The notes under the pieces were generated by a model, which was not told where the DNA came from, did not search any database, and was given only the letters and a program-made list of their open reading frames with translations. From assembly GCA_033238645.1 (NCBI GenBank), contig BQXR01000004.1, positions 62,001 through 126,000 on the forward strand: a stretch of DNA of 64,000 nucleotides, read 5' to 3'. Shown piece after piece: positions 36,605 to 44,420 of this stretch. The position numbers and the translations under genes are program-made. How positions within the stretch are numbered: the stretch's first letter is position 1; every line of letters begins with the position of its first letter. This DNA comes from Thiomicrorhabdus sp033238645. GTDB lineage: Bacteria > Pseudomonadota > Gammaproteobacteria > Thiomicrospirales > Thiomicrospiraceae.

Positions 36605-38227
36605 ATGAAACTGCTTAGACAATTTTTTCGAATTATTAAAATCAACCGTGTTCTAACCTACTACCAGATCGACAAGATGGTACTAACCGATACCAAGTTC
36701 GCTTGGTTAATCTGGTTCAATATGATCCTGCCATGGAACTGGCGTGGTAAATCTTCTGGTAATCGTGGAGAGAATATCCGTTTAGCTTTAGAAGAGTTGG
36801 GCCCTATCTTTATTAAACTTGGTCAAGCACTGTCTACCCGTAAAGATCTACTGCCGCAAGACATCTCTGTTGAACTAATTAAACTTCAAGATGACTGCCC
36901 CCCTTTTGATAAAGAGCACTCAAAACAACTTATTGAAGAAGCTCTGGGTAAATCCGTTGAAGAGGCTTATGCCTCCTTTGAACTGGTTCCTATGGCATCC
37001 GCCTCTATTGCGCAAGTACATGCTGCAACACTACACTCTGGAACAGATGTAGTCGTTAAGGTAGTTCGTCCTGATATTAAGCCCGTCATTGAGCAAGATG
37101 TTGCGATTATGTACCACTTGGCTCGTCTACTAGAAGCCGCGGTTAAAATTGCCAAACGACTACACCCTGTTGAAGTGGTTGGTGAGTTTGAAAAAACCAT
37201 TCTTGATGAGTTAGATATGATTCGTGAAGCGGCTAACGCCACTCAGCTGCGTCGTAACTTCGAAGACTCTGATCTGCTTTACGTGCCAGAGATCTACTGG
37301 TCACATACCGCAGAGCGCGTTATGACTATGGAACGTATCTACGGTATCCGTATCAGTGAAACAGAGAAGCTACTTGAAGCAGGTATTTCGCTAACAGATC
37401 TGTCTGCCAAAGGCGTGGTGATCTTCTTTACACAGGTATTCAAACATAACTTCTTCCACGCAGATATGCACCCAGGAAACATCTTTGTTCTGCCTGATGG
37501 TCGTTACGCAGCGATTGATTTTGGAATTATGGGTACGCTTGATCCTGAAGATCAGCGCTACCTTGCAGAGAACTTTCTTGCTTTCTTTAACCGTGATTAT
37601 CAACGTGTTTCTGAACTACATATTGAGTCAGGATGGGTACCAAGAGACACTCGTGTTAATGAACTAGAGTCTGCCATTCGTTCGGTTTGTGAACCTATTT
37701 GGGATAGACCACTGAAAGACATCTCGTTTGGTTTAGTACTTATGCGCCTTTTCCAAACTGCACGTCGTTTTGGAATGGAGATACAGCCACAGTTAGTGTT
37801 ACTGCAAAAAACTCTTTTGAATATTGAAGGCCTTGGCCGTCAGCTAGATGATGAACTAGATCTGTGGGATACCGCTAAACCTTTCCTAGAAGATTGGATG
37901 CATGATCGTGTTGGCCCACAAGGACTGGTCAAAAATGTAAAAGCAAACCTTCCTTTCTGGATTGAGAATGCCCCGCAAATTCCTGGGCTGCTACACGCCA
38001 CCCTGAATAAGCTAGCGCATGCAGATCCAAATATTCAAGCAAAGCAAATTGAACGTATCGAAAAACAGATTCAAGCACAAACTAAATCTGAACGTGATCG
38101 AACGGTTGGTATTCTGATTATCATCATCGCTTTAATGCCTGGGCTTCTTGATCAAGAGTGGTTACATGGCACGATTATTCAGGCAGGCTTAATCCTACTA
38201 GGTGGACTATTTCTCTTTAAGAAGTAA
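36605..38227 (+). CDS. ubiB: Atypical kinase UbiB (ABC1/ADCK family)
   Basis: 540 residues. KxGQ motif in GPIFIKLGQALSTRKDLLP, ASIAQVHAA, FFHADMHPGNIFV and AIDFGIMGTLD are the family hallmarks. Two C-terminal hydrophobic spans (about 500-538) anchor it in the inner membrane. It is needed for ubiquinone synthesis, probably as an ATPase acting on lipid precursors. It ends the ubiE-J-B run. Confidence 0.96.
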   Translation: MKLLRQFFRIIKINRVLTYYQIDKMVLTDTKFAWLIWFNMILPWNWRGKSSGNRGENIRLALEELGPIFIKLGQALSTRKDLLPQDISVELIKLQDDCPPFDKEHSKQLIEEALGKSVEEAYASFELVPMASASIAQVHAATLHSGTDVVVKVVRPDIKPVIEQDVAIMYHLARLLEAAVKIAKRLHPVEVVGEFEKTILDELDMIREAANATQLRRNFEDSDLLYVPEIYWSHTAERVMTMERIYGIRISETEKLLEAGISLTDLSAKGVVIFFTQVFKHNFFHADMHPGNIFVLPDGRYAAIDFGIMGTLDPEDQRYLAENFLAFFNRDYQRVSELHIESGWVPRDTRVNELESAIRSVCEPIWDRPLKDISFGLVLMRLFQTARRFGMEIQPQLVLLQKTLLNIEGLGRQLDDELDLWDTAKPFLEDWMHDRVGPQGLVKNVKANLPFWIENAPQIPGLLHATLNKLAHADPNIQAKQIERIEKQIQAQTKSERDRTVGILIIIIALMPGLLDQEWLHGTIIQAGLILLGGLFLFKK

Positions 38228-38244
38228 ACTCTATCTTACCAGCT

Positions 38245-38274
38245 GTTTAAGCAGGCAATCAGGCCTGCTTAAAC
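38245..38274 (+). terminator. Hairpin downstream of ubiB
   Basis: Perfect 12-bp stem GTTTAAGCAGGC/GCCTGCTTAAAC with a 6-base loop, 17 bases after the ubiB stop. No T-run follows, so it may be a Rho-assisted terminator or mRNA 3' stabiliser. Confidence 0.55.
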
Positions 38275-38302
38275 ATTCACTGACTACGTTAATATCCTCC
38301 TA

Positions 38303-38313
38303 CCCCCCCTGCT
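38303..38313 (+). repeat. C-tract element copy downstream of ubiB (C7-TGCTT)
   Basis: Seven C then TGCTTGAAA, 75 bases after the ubiB stop and 29 after its hairpin. One mismatch to the core. Confidence 0.65.
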
Positions 38314-38619
38314 TGAAATAACAGACTCTTTTTAAATAACTCAATCAAAGTAACTCTAAAGCAAAGCTGACAACAGTTTGAAGCCTACAGTAGTAGGCTA
38401 GTTCAAAACAATGAACTATGACATACTTTAATCAACTTAGGCTTAAGCGCATCATTAACAACCAATACTCAAGCTGCTCACACCCTCAGTTGTTAGGCGT
38501 ATTTAACTCAGAATACAACCACTCTATAATCGTAAAACAGTTGATACCCTCTTTTATACCCCTTGAGGGTTCAAATGGTTTAAATCATTTTAAAGCGGCT
38601 ATTTTGCCAAGGAGAACAG

Positions 38620-39267
38620 ATGAAAAATCTACTGCTACTAACCTCACTACTTCTTCTGCTCAGTGCCTGCGCCAGCCCCTATCCACTAGGTATGAATAAG
38701 GAGCAGTGGAGAGCGCTTTCAGCAGATGAGCGTAAGGCAATGTTACTTAAGCAGCAAGAACATCAAGAAAAGCAACGCATGGTACAAATTAAAGCCAATG
38801 CAAAAGCGGAACAACTACGCTTAGAAAATCAGATTATAGAGAGCCGCCGTCTAGAGAAACTCTATAGCAACCCACAAGATGGCAATGTCATTATGCTTAA
38901 TATTCTCGGCGGTCAGTATCACTACGGAAAACGTGTAAAAAATGTATTAGAAGCCTCCTATCAGATCGCACGTGGTGAAACCAAAAAGATCAAACTTATC
39001 ATTAAAGATCCCAACAAAAACTACACCTCCACTGAAACGGTATTTTTACACTATGATCACACGGGAAATGGCGTATATCTATATCTTGATAATCCAAGCT
39101 ATAATAAATATAAACGTATCGCATTATTAAGAGATGGCCATTGGTTGTGTGGCAGCCAATATAAAAAAAACTTAAACTACTCTAATGAAAAATTGATGGG
39201 CATGAAGCTGTTTGTAAAAGAGAGCGGTAACGCTTGTCATTCTAACCACTATCGACCATATCGCTAA
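38620..39267 (+). CDS. Predicted lipoprotein of unknown function
   Basis: 215 residues. The start MKNLLLLTSLLLLLSACASPY is a type II signal with the lipobox LSAC, so Cys17 is lipidated. A charged, probably coiled region (about 28-82, rich in Glu, Lys and Gln) is followed by a beta-rich part with LIIKDPNKNYTSTETVFLHYDHTGNGVYLYLD. AGGAGA lies just before the ATG. I do not recognise the family. It precedes a thioredoxin-like gene and a PilZ gene on the same strand. Confidence 0.7.
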   Translation: MKNLLLLTSLLLLLSACASPYPLGMNKEQWRALSADERKAMLLKQQEHQEKQRMVQIKANAKAEQLRLENQIIESRRLEKLYSNPQDGNVIMLNILGGQYHYGKRVKNVLEASYQIARGETKKIKLIIKDPNKNYTSTETVFLHYDHTGNGVYLYLDNPSYNKYKRIALLRDGHWLCGSQYKKNLNYSNEKLMGMKLFVKESGNACHSNHYRPYR

Positions 39268-39326
39268 CGCATTGATAATAACCAAGATCACTCATATTTG
39301 AGCTAAGGTGCGGACAGGAGACACAC

Positions 39327-39878
39327 ATGAAACCACCCTTTATCACCCTACTGCTGAGCTTATCTCTTGCACTCATCTCCGTTAATAGTAAAGCGGGCGA
39401 TGTACTGCCTTTGGCTGTTGACCTCTATAAAGCAGGCATCACCGCCGATAAAAACAAAGTCCCAGTCGTCATCTTTGTCACAGCTACGTGGTGCAACTAC
39501 TGCCGTCGTTTAGAAGAAAATATTCTAGAGCCACTATTTCTGACCACTGATCTCGAGAGCTATGGTGAATTTAGCCAACTGCTTTTAGATAAGCCCCACT
39601 GGATGATGAAAGACTTCAATAACAACAATATTGAAATGAAGACTCTAGGACCTAAAATGGGCGTTAAAGTCGTACCGACCACGCTATTTTTAAACTCAAA
39701 GGGTGAGCAAATTGCAGAACCTATTATTGGATTAACCCTTGAAGAGTTCTACCCGGGCAACTTAGAAAGATCTCTCAACCAAGCTCTTAAAGTACTGGGC
39801 AACCCAAAACGGGTCGATATTTATAAAATGGTGGATGAGAGTCCCACAGTAAATGAGCACCTATATGAGAAACTCTAA
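39327..39878 (+). CDS. Exported thioredoxin-like protein
   Basis: 183 residues with an N-terminal signal peptide (hydrophobic stretch to about residue 23, SKAGD). The redox motif TATWCNYCRRLEENIL contains the CxxC (WCNYC), and the cis-Pro region KVVPTTLFLNSKGEQI follows, so this is a periplasmic thioredoxin-fold oxidoreductase of the SoxW/DsbE-like kind. Partner unknown. Its stop overlaps the start of the PilZ gene by one base. Confidence 0.78.
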   Translation: MKPPFITLLLSLSLALISVNSKAGDVLPLAVDLYKAGITADKNKVPVVIFVTATWCNYCRRLEENILEPLFLTTDLESYGEFSQLLLDKPHWMMKDFNNNNIEMKTLGPKMGVKVVPTTLFLNSKGEQIAEPIIGLTLEEFYPGNLERSLNQALKVLGNPKRVDIYKMVDESPTVNEHLYEKL

Positions 39879-40318
39879 TGTCTATATTTGATTTTTTTCA
39901 CTCTAAAAATTATTTGCAAAACATCAAAGAGAGTGATGAACAGGCAGATACACAAAAGCAAGTATCTAAGCTGTCTGCAACTAAACATATGCAAAATAAC
40001 CGCCGACAGAACATACGGCATGAAGCCCTATTTACCACCAATATTAGATATAAAAAACAACATAGCCACGCCACCGTCATCAACTATTCTGAAACAGGAT
40101 TGGCTATGCTCATTGATCAACCAATGAGATTGGATGCCTCAATAGAGATAGAACTCTTACCTAGAGACGGTCACTCTGTCATTGTCATCGCAAATGTTAA
40201 ACGCTGTGTAGAAGTCAATAAAAGATATATGATCGGTGTCAAAATAGTGATGTCAGGTGGACAATACACCTCATTGTTCAGACAGCTAGATATATACGGC
40301 TCAGCAAATGGCCTCTAA
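39878..40318 (+). CDS. PilZ-domain protein
   Basis: 146 residues. A low-complexity N-terminus (MSIFDFFHSKNY) is followed by the PilZ-type NNRRQNIRHEALF, with the c-di-GMP-binding RxxxR-like arginines, and VINYSETGLAMLID, corresponding to the D/NxSxxG motif. It is probably a c-di-GMP receptor. The N-terminal coding segment and its ribosome site are partly duplicated at 40400-40450. Confidence 0.8.
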   Translation: MSIFDFFHSKNYLQNIKESDEQADTQKQVSKLSATKHMQNNRRQNIRHEALFTTNIRYKKQHSHATVINYSETGLAMLIDQPMRLDASIEIELLPRDGHSVIVIANVKRCVEVNKRYMIGVKIVMSGGQYTSLFRQLDIYGSANGL

Positions 40319-40403
40319 ACGTGCCTAAAAGTTAACAAAGTTTTATACACGCTACAAAATGTTAGCTAAGATAACCATATTCACCCTCTAAAATTTAAAC
40401 TTA

Positions 40404-40507
40404 TTTGAGGAACTTTAATGTCCATATTTGATCTATTTCACTCTACATTATCCACTACCAAGACCCCTTGTTATTCAACACAGCAACCATCGGACTCTGC
40501 TGTTTGA
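40404..40507 (+). pseudogene. Vestigial duplicate of the PilZ gene start
   Basis: ATG at 40418 opens MSIFDLFHS, almost the same as the start of the gene at 39878, and the upstream bases (GAGGAACTTTAATG versus GAGAAACTCTAATG) match too. Similarity ends after about 45 bases, where the sequence runs into the end of an opposite-strand gene remnant; the frame stops at 40507. It is a truncated tandem copy. Confidence 0.7.
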
Positions 40508-40868
40508 GCATGGCTGCCCAGTCGGGCATCTGTTGGGGTGATTTGGCGATGACTTTTAGATTCACTCGGTACTGTCTATTTTTAAGAATCGTTACCCCCC
40601 CTGCTAGAAACCAACCATCCGCTTTGCCAGCCAGTTTTAGTTCAATTACTGTACCTTTGAGCGATGGAGTGATTTTAATATCAGGTAATTTTCTGCCGAG
40701 AATATCCAACCCTCTAACAACCATTATGCCTTGCAACTCAGTTGGCCAAGCTTGCTGTAAATCTAGCATCATCGCTAAATTTTCCAATAGTAGACTGCCT
40801 TTAATCGGTACAGCCTTTAGACTGGTATCATTAGACAATTTGAGTAACAGAGACAGATCATCCCGCTT
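40455..40868 (-). pseudogene. Probable remnant of a GspN-like (type II secretion N) gene
   Basis: The frame is open from a TAA upstream of about 40890 to 40455 without a good start codon; the first usable codon is a TTG at 40838. The encoded SLLLENLAMMLDLQQAWPTEL, LAGKADGWFLAGGVTILKNRQYRVNLKV and PDWAAMLKQQSP resemble the C-terminal part of GspN. The N-terminal half is absent and no other gsp gene is nearby, so it looks like a broken fragment. The GspN assignment is tentative. Confidence 0.45.
40595..40605 (+). repeat. C-tract element copy inside the GspN-like remnant (C7-TGCTA)
   Basis: TTA, seven C, then TGCTAGAAA, antisense to the remnant. A degenerate relative, GTACCCCTCCTGCTAG, lies at 40948-40963. 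Confidence 0.6.
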
Positions 40869-41639
40869 GTCCCATGGTATTTAGCCAATGTATTTACGGG
40901 GAGAGATGATTTATGTTGATCAACGGGGCAAGATACGATTCGAAATCGTACCCCTCCTGCTAGTTTGATCGTAAGAACTGAGTTTAAATGAAGTGGCTGC
41001 CAGTAAGAATCAAGTCCTCTGCAATTATAAAAAGGTACTTCTGGGGAGTCTGGTGACTACGAGCGAAGATGTCGTGGTTGATTTACAGATATAGAAATCA
41101 TGAGGAGGGGGGGGTTCCGCTTCCTGTTTGATTGTGATTAGAGTGCTAAATAATATTGATACATGGGTAACCAGGGGCGGGGTCGAAAGTCTAGGGCTCC
41201 AATTATCTAGACCGGGGTGTAAACAACGTAGATACGTCAGCCATAGATCAAAAAAAATGCTCCATAAATTATTAGAAGTAGGGGTATTAATTCTATTCAA
41301 AAGAGCATAAAAACCTATGCAAAAGTCGTTAAATCCAATATTTATGGCTTTTTGTCTCGCTTGTCCCGTTCCTGTACCGTTTGTACCGTTAAAGAATATA
41401 ACTACTTACAAAAAAGCACTAACGCATACTCAGAGAAATGACAGACCAACGCCTTTAATTATCTGGAGAGTTAAGCGCCTATTTGTTGTATAAAAACTCT
41501 ACACTTTGGCATAGTTCTTAATGAAAATTACCGTGCCATTTCAGTCATTTATTAACCCTAGAAGTAACATCTCAATACTTGTAAAAATCGCCCGCTTTGA
41601 ATACTGAATAACATGCATTAATACCCAAGCCCCATACGG
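40869..41639. other. Gene-free, degenerate interval
   Basis: About 770 bases with no supported gene on either strand; the open frames are short and lack recognisable motifs. It contains two degenerate relatives of the C-tract element (40948-40963, and on the minus strand 41102-41114 with eight C) and a short tandem repeat, GTACCGTT, near 41374-41391. It looks like eroded accessory DNA. Confidence 0.5.
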
Positions 41640-42743
41640 CTAATACAACTCAAACTCATTTTGATCTCTAGTCAGAATTTCAAGTAGCTTAGGGTGAATG
41701 AATAACTTATCTCTACCCTTTTCAACCTCAACAAGTACCCCTATCTCACACAGTTGCTTTAAATAGTTTGAGGCCGTTTGGCGTTTAGCCACCCCTTTAT
41801 CTACCAAGGTACTAATTCTGCAATAGGGTTGCTCAAAAATAGAGTCTACAAGCTCATGACTGTACATCTTAGGCAGGCTAGCCTTTATATGTGCTCTAGC
41901 ATGCTCTGCAAGCTGTGTAATTGCGTGTATCTTCTGAGCTGTCCACTTAGAGGTTTCTTCTACCCCTTTCAACATAAAAATAATCCATGATTCCCAATCG
42001 TTTTCTTTTGTGACCTTTAACAGAAGTTGATAGTAATCGTTTTTATTTTGAATGATGTAACGGCTTAAATAAAGAATAGGCAGCGTTAGAAGCTGTTCCT
42101 GAATCAGGTATAGACTGTTAACCACACGGCCCGTTCGACCATTACCATCAGTAAAGGGGTGAATGGCCTCAAACTGATAGTGTGCTACAGCCATTCTAAT
42201 TAGAGGGTCAATGTCTTGTTGGTTGTGTAAGAACGCTTCCCAATTAGATAATAGCGTTCTTATAACGGTTTCACCTTCAGGGGGCGTATAGATTACCTTT
42301 TCTGACTGATCGCTAGCTAAAGCAGTACCAGGTACTTTTCTGATCTGCATCTCCTGCCCTTTAATATGGCTACAAATTTCGATACAGGCATTGGTATTCA
42401 AGGGTTTTTTAGCTAATTGCTGATAGCCTGCAAATAATGCAGCCCTATAACGTAATGCCTCTTTTGTTGCATAATCTGCCTGCTGAGACTCTTCAACAAA
42501 CTGAAATAGCTTATCAGTGGTGGTTACAATGTTTTCAATCTCAGAAGATGACTGTGCCTCTAGTAATGGCAATGTATTAATAAGCATGGCCTGATTAGGT
42601 ATAAGCCTAGCTGACTGGTTTAATTCTGCTAAAGCAGCCCTAGCCAAAATACACTGTTTTAAAATGGCTTTTGTTTCAATATCCTCGAGTGGAGGCAGCA
42701 AAGGTAACTCATTATAGGGGGTGCTTGGGTTCCAGCTCATCAT
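41640..42743 (-). CDS. Fic family protein with C-terminal winged helix
   Basis: 367 residues. The catalytic Fic motif HPFTDGNGRTGR is intact. Near the N-terminus SSEIEN fits the inhibitory motif (S/T)xxxE(G/N) of class II Fic proteins, so activity is probably self-restrained. The last 80 residues (ISTLVDKGVAKRQTASNYLKQLCEIGVLVEVEKGRDKLF) look like a winged-helix DNA-binding domain. It probably AMPylates a target protein and regulates its own gene. Paired direct repeats lie upstream. It sits in the tRNA-Met islet beside a broken integrase. Confidence 0.88.
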   Translation of the reverse strand: MMSWNPSTPYNELPLLPPLEDIETKAILKQCILARAALAELNQSARLIPNQAMLINTLPLLEAQSSSEIENIVTTTDKLFQFVEESQQADYATKEALRYRAALFAGYQQLAKKPLNTNACIEICSHIKGQEMQIRKVPGTALASDQSEKVIYTPPEGETVIRTLLSNWEAFLHNQQDIDPLIRMAVAHYQFEAIHPFTDGNGRTGRVVNSLYLIQEQLLTLPILYLSRYIIQNKNDYYQLLLKVTKENDWESWIIFMLKGVEETSKWTAQKIHAITQLAEHARAHIKASLPKMYSHELVDSIFEQPYCRISTLVDKGVAKRQTASNYLKQLCEIGVLVEVEKGRDKLFIHPKLLEILTRDQNEFELY

Positions 42744-42796
42744 CCACTCTTCTTACTAATGTTTATAGAATCGAATTTCTTAGACTTATTATTTGT

Positions 42797-42838
42797 ATAT
42801 GTCGATATCGTAAACATATTGAATCAATATGTCGATAT
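42797..42838. promoter_or_regulatory. Candidate operator upstream of fic: two 12-bp direct repeats
   Basis: ATATGTCGATAT occurs at 42797-42808 and 42827-42838, exactly 30 bases apart (nearly three helical turns), 54-95 bases before the fic start. The spacing suits cooperative binding by a dimer, perhaps the Fic protein's own winged helix. Confidence 0.5.
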
Positions 42839-42922
42839 TTTTTAATTTAATAAACATTTTAGCACGAATAATATGATATTCCCGCCATCCTGTCCCGTTA
42901 AAAATAGCTAATGTATACTAGG

Positions 42923-43996
42923 TCACACCATTTTATGATGAGTAGGAACAACCTCTCCACCAGCCTTTAAAGCATCCAAATGATTACTCCATGCCTGCAT
43001 CATTTTCTGTCTGACTGGTAGATACTCAGCTTTGTTATAAGTGCCTCTGATTTTATTGCCCTGTTCATGGGCTAACTGCTTTTCGATATGGTCAAAGTTA
43101 AAACCCATCTCATTAAGCAAGGCACTGGCTATATGTCTAAAGCCATGTGCTGTTTGCTTGCCTCTAAAGCCTAGACGTTGTAATCCAGCATTAAACGTTT
43201 ATTCACTCATAGGGTGGCTATTTGTTCTTGGACTTGGAAATAAGTACTCTGTATCACCACTAAACTGCTGTAGCTGGTAAATAAACCCTTTAACCAGCTT
43301 TGAGAGAGGAACAACGTGGGGGTGCTTCATTTTTATACGTTCAGCAGGAATTGTAATCAGGTTTTGACTAAAGACTATCTCACTCCATCTAAGGCCAGCT
43401 AATTCACCAGGTCTTAAAAAGATGTGTGGGGCTATCTTGAGCGCCATTTGTGTACAGAAATCACCCATATAGGAATCAAACGCATTAAGCAGCTGATACA
43501 AATCAGCTTTGATTTGTTAGATGAGGATAGTTACCTTTAACCAGTTTCTTGAATATGTCACTTGGTAGGTCACGAGTTGGATCTAGTTCACATAAGCCCA
43601 TACCTACACCATAACGAAAAATACGGCTAGCGTATTGCTTTACACGCCTTAGGGTTTCAAGCGTACCAGCGGCCTCTAATTGCTTAAGGGTATGAATCAT
43701 ATCCTTTGGCTTAATTTCATCAACTAGCAATGCTCCCAGTAAAGGAATGAGGTGGTTATCAATACGTTCGTGAATGTCTTTGGCATGTTCATAACTCCAA
43801 CTATCTAGGTTATGAGTATGCCACTGCAATTCACCAATAGTTAGAATCTGCTCTTTTTTGGTAGGGTGTGACGGTAGCGAAAACGAAAGAATTTTGCACC
43901 TGTCTTTCGCACCTCGACATATAGACCGTGGCTATCCATTTCTTTGTACGGTTTTGGTCGAGGCTTAAGGTTTTTTAACTTTGTATCTGTCAGCAT
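42923..43996 (-). pseudogene. Broken P4-type integrase (tyrosine recombinase)
   Basis: Reading from ATG 43996: MLTDTKLKNLKPRPKPYKEM and the DUF4102-type start, then a frameshift in an A-run near 43850 and a missing internal piece, then WSYEHAKDIHERIDNHLIPLLG, a second frameshift near 43503, the catalytic LRPGELAGLRW, an in-frame TAA near 43186-43188 after HPMSE, and finally HGFRHIASALL, LAHEQGNKIRGTYN with the His and Tyr. All catalytic pieces exist but in separate frames, so it is inactive. It faces away from tRNA-Met, as expected for an island integrase. Confidence 0.85.
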
Positions 43997-44028
43997 GGCT
44001 AAACCCCCTTAAAATGGCTATTGGGAGA

Positions 44029-44109
44029 AAAAAGCGGGTAATACCTAAAACAAGTTGAGGGTAACGCTTAGTGTTACCCTCAACTTGTTTTAGGTATTAC
44101 CCGCTTTTT
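44029..44109. repeat. Perfect 37-bp inverted repeat (hairpin)
   Basis: Positions 44029-44065 and 44073-44109 are exact reverse complements, separated by the 7-base loop GCTTAGT. The arms begin AAAAAGCGGGTAATACC and end GAGGGTAAC at the loop. It lies between the dead integrase and tRNA-Met. Confidence 0.95.
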
Positions 44110-44190
44110 GATAAGCTTGCATAGCACAGATAATACTTGTGAATACCGCAGAAGACGCTAAGTTATTGATTTTACTGAATCACAGGCATA

Positions 44191-44216
44191 AAAAAACCCA
44201 TACAAGACGGGTTGAT
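44191..44216 (-). terminator. Intrinsic terminator of tRNA-Met
   Basis: On the minus strand a short stem AACCC/GGGTT with a loop is followed by a run of seven T, just after the 3' end of the tRNA. Confidence 0.7.
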
Positions 44217-44225
44217 TTAAGAATA

Positions 44226-44302
44226 TGGTGGCTACACCGGGATTTGAACCTGGGACCCCATCATTATGAGTGATGTGCTCTAACCAGCTGAGCTATGTAG
44301 CC
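44226..44302 (-). tRNA. tRNA-Met (CAT), elongator type, CCA encoded
   Basis: 77 bases: acceptor GGCTACA pairing with TGTAGCC, D-arm AGCTCAGCTGGTTAGAGC, anticodon stem-loop around CTCATAA with anticodon CAT, T-arm GGTTCAAATCC, discriminator A and encoded CCA. It closely resembles E. coli elongator tRNA-Met. Its 3' end points at the islet with the broken integrase, making it the likely insertion site. Confidence 0.93.
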
Positions 44303-44317
44303 AAAAGAATAGCGCGT

Positions 44318-44345
44318 ATTATAGTGGCTGACGATTATATGTCAA
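44318..44345 (-). promoter_or_regulatory. Consensus sigma-70 promoter of tRNA-Met
   Basis: On the minus strand TTGACA (44340-44345) and TATAAT (44318-44323) are both perfect consensus boxes with a 16-base spacer, followed by the G/C-rich ACGCGC. Confidence 0.85.
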
Positions 44346-44379
44346 CACTATAAAATATATTTTATAGTTTTTAAAAAAT

Positions 44380-44393
44380 GAGCAGGGGGGGGG
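44380..44393 (-). repeat. C-tract element copy downstream of ychF (C9-TGCTC)
   Basis: On the minus strand TACCCCCCCCCTGCTCATTTTT. It lies 27 bases after the ychF stop, on the sense strand of ychF. Confidence 0.85.
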
Positions 44394-44420
44394 TACTCAT
44401 ATTAAGAGGCTTAAATAGAA

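Larger units (their letters stand above)
38228..38619. other. Gene-free interval between ubiB and the lipoprotein gene
   Basis: About 390 bases. Besides the hairpin and the C-tract copy it holds a second hairpin at 38377-38406 (TTTGAAGCCTAC paired with GTAGGC..TTCAAA) and, at 38559-38575, CCCCTTGAGGGTTCAAA, which resembles the 3' extension of the longer C-tract copies. No coding sequence is supported. Confidence 0.6.

Noticed and set aside
38418..38699. 93-codon frame overlapping the lipoprotein start
   Set aside because: The lipoprotein has a lipobox and ribosome site; the overlapping frame has neither and runs through hairpins.
40468..40884. 138-codon plus-strand frame opposite the GspN-like remnant
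   Set aside because: It is the antisense of a better frame and starts with no ribosome site.
41025..41310. Short open frames on both strands in the gene-free interval
   Set aside because: No motif, low plausibility of composition, and the two strands overlap each other completely.
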